Source: an uncultured Ruminococcus sp.
GTDB lineage: Bacteria > Bacillota > Clostridia > Oscillospirales > Ruminococcaceae
Assembly (NCBI GenBank): GCA_947177345.1
Contig: CAMWUB010000157.1
Location: 1 to 5,044 of the forward strand
DNA: 5,044 nucleotides
Reading direction: 5' to 3'
Each line of letters starts with the position of its first letter. Positions within the stretch are counted from its first letter, which is position 1. The notes below the pieces were generated by a model. The model was not told the origin of the DNA. It searched no databases and was given only the letters and a program-made list of their open reading frames with translations. Positions 4,971-5,044 of the stretch are shown here, piece by piece. The position numbers were made by a program, and so were the translations under genes.

Positions 4971-5044
4971 AACTTTCTTAAAAAATATCTTTTCCCTGAA
5001 TTTATTCCTGTCGCAATTTATAAAGTTAAGGGTATGTATACGGT
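4926..5044 (-). CDS. Tandem paralog C of the same unknown family, C-terminal 38 residues only (5' part outside window)
   Basis: The frame is open from the window edge to the TGA at 4926-4928. It translates to a C-terminal segment beginning R-I-H-T-L-N-F-I-N-C-D-R-N-K-F-R-E-K and ending F-F-K-K-V-P-D-Y-E-Y-K-N-M-Q-Y-L-K-Y-C. This aligns without gaps to the ends of paralogs A and B and is closer to B, sharing H-T, K-F-R-E-K and F-F-K-K. It shows that the array continues beyond position 5044 and contains at least three copies. The truncation is due to the window only; nothing suggests a broken gene. Confidence 0.88.
   Translation of the reverse strand, partial: RIHTLNFINCDRNKFREKIFFKKVPDYEYKNMQYLKYC
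4929..4947 (-). other. Perfect inverted repeat at the 3' end of paralog C
   Basis: Identical to the inverted repeat at the end of paralog B (7-base-pair stem, CTGAA loop, directly before the stop codon). It is again followed by the AAAGGAAGTGAT ribosome-binding site and not by a U tract. Confidence 0.5.

Noticed and set aside
3757..5044. CRISPR-like or mobile-element repeat
   Set aside because: The repeats are about 70 bases, mostly coding, spaced by whole genes of about 540 bases. There are no terminal inverted repeats, transposase or short regular spacers.

Overview
The window is AT-rich with strong AGGAGG-type Shine-Dalgarno sites, very tight gene packing and U-tailed intrinsic terminators. 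Together with the carboxynorspermidine decarboxylase gene, this suggests a low-GC Gram-positive of the Clostridia, probably a gut or rumen Ruminococcus/Oscillospiraceae-like bacterium. The taxonomic call is an inference from style, not from a marker gene. All protein-coding space is accounted for, and no gap without a gene exceeds about 60 bases.

Left part (1-1524, + strand): the end of an operon for an ion-driven membrane motor of the MotA/TolQ/ExbB plus MotB/TolR/ExbD class. It holds the C-terminal part of the channel subunit (1-381). A stator partner follows, with one membrane helix, a membrane Asp, a long helical stalk and a small C-terminal domain (378-1019). Last comes a second single-helix protein with an ExbD-like C-terminal domain but no Asp in its helix (1026-1487). 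The genes overlap or nearly touch and end at a strong, apparently bidirectional terminator (1492-1524). Which cargo or effector the motor drives is not visible; the genes upstream of position 1 would be the place to look.

Middle part (1523-3744, - strand): a metal-dependent amidohydrolase (1523-2332) has its own promoter with perfect consensus -35 and -10 boxes, placed just after the stop codon of the gene before it. That gene is nspC (2390-3511), which makes norspermidine or spermidine from the carboxylated precursor. Just upstream of nspC, with its stop codon inside the nspC ribosome-binding site, is a 74-residue protein that resembles an Sm/Hfq-like small beta barrel (3520-3744).

Right part (3757-5044, - strand): a tandem array of at least three paralogous genes of unknown function (3757-4371, 4387-4911, and 4926-5044 cut by the window edge). 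Their N- and C-terminal ends are highly conserved while the cores diverge. Each ends in the same C-terminal motif with a terminal Cys, and the junctions between copies are near-identical direct repeats. The array runs without a visible terminator into the Sm-like gene and nspC, so all five - strand genes upstream of the amidohydrolase promoter may share one transcript whose promoter lies beyond position 5044.

The two items most worth following are the split ExbD-like motor in a probable Gram-positive and the conserved-ends/variable-core paralog array.
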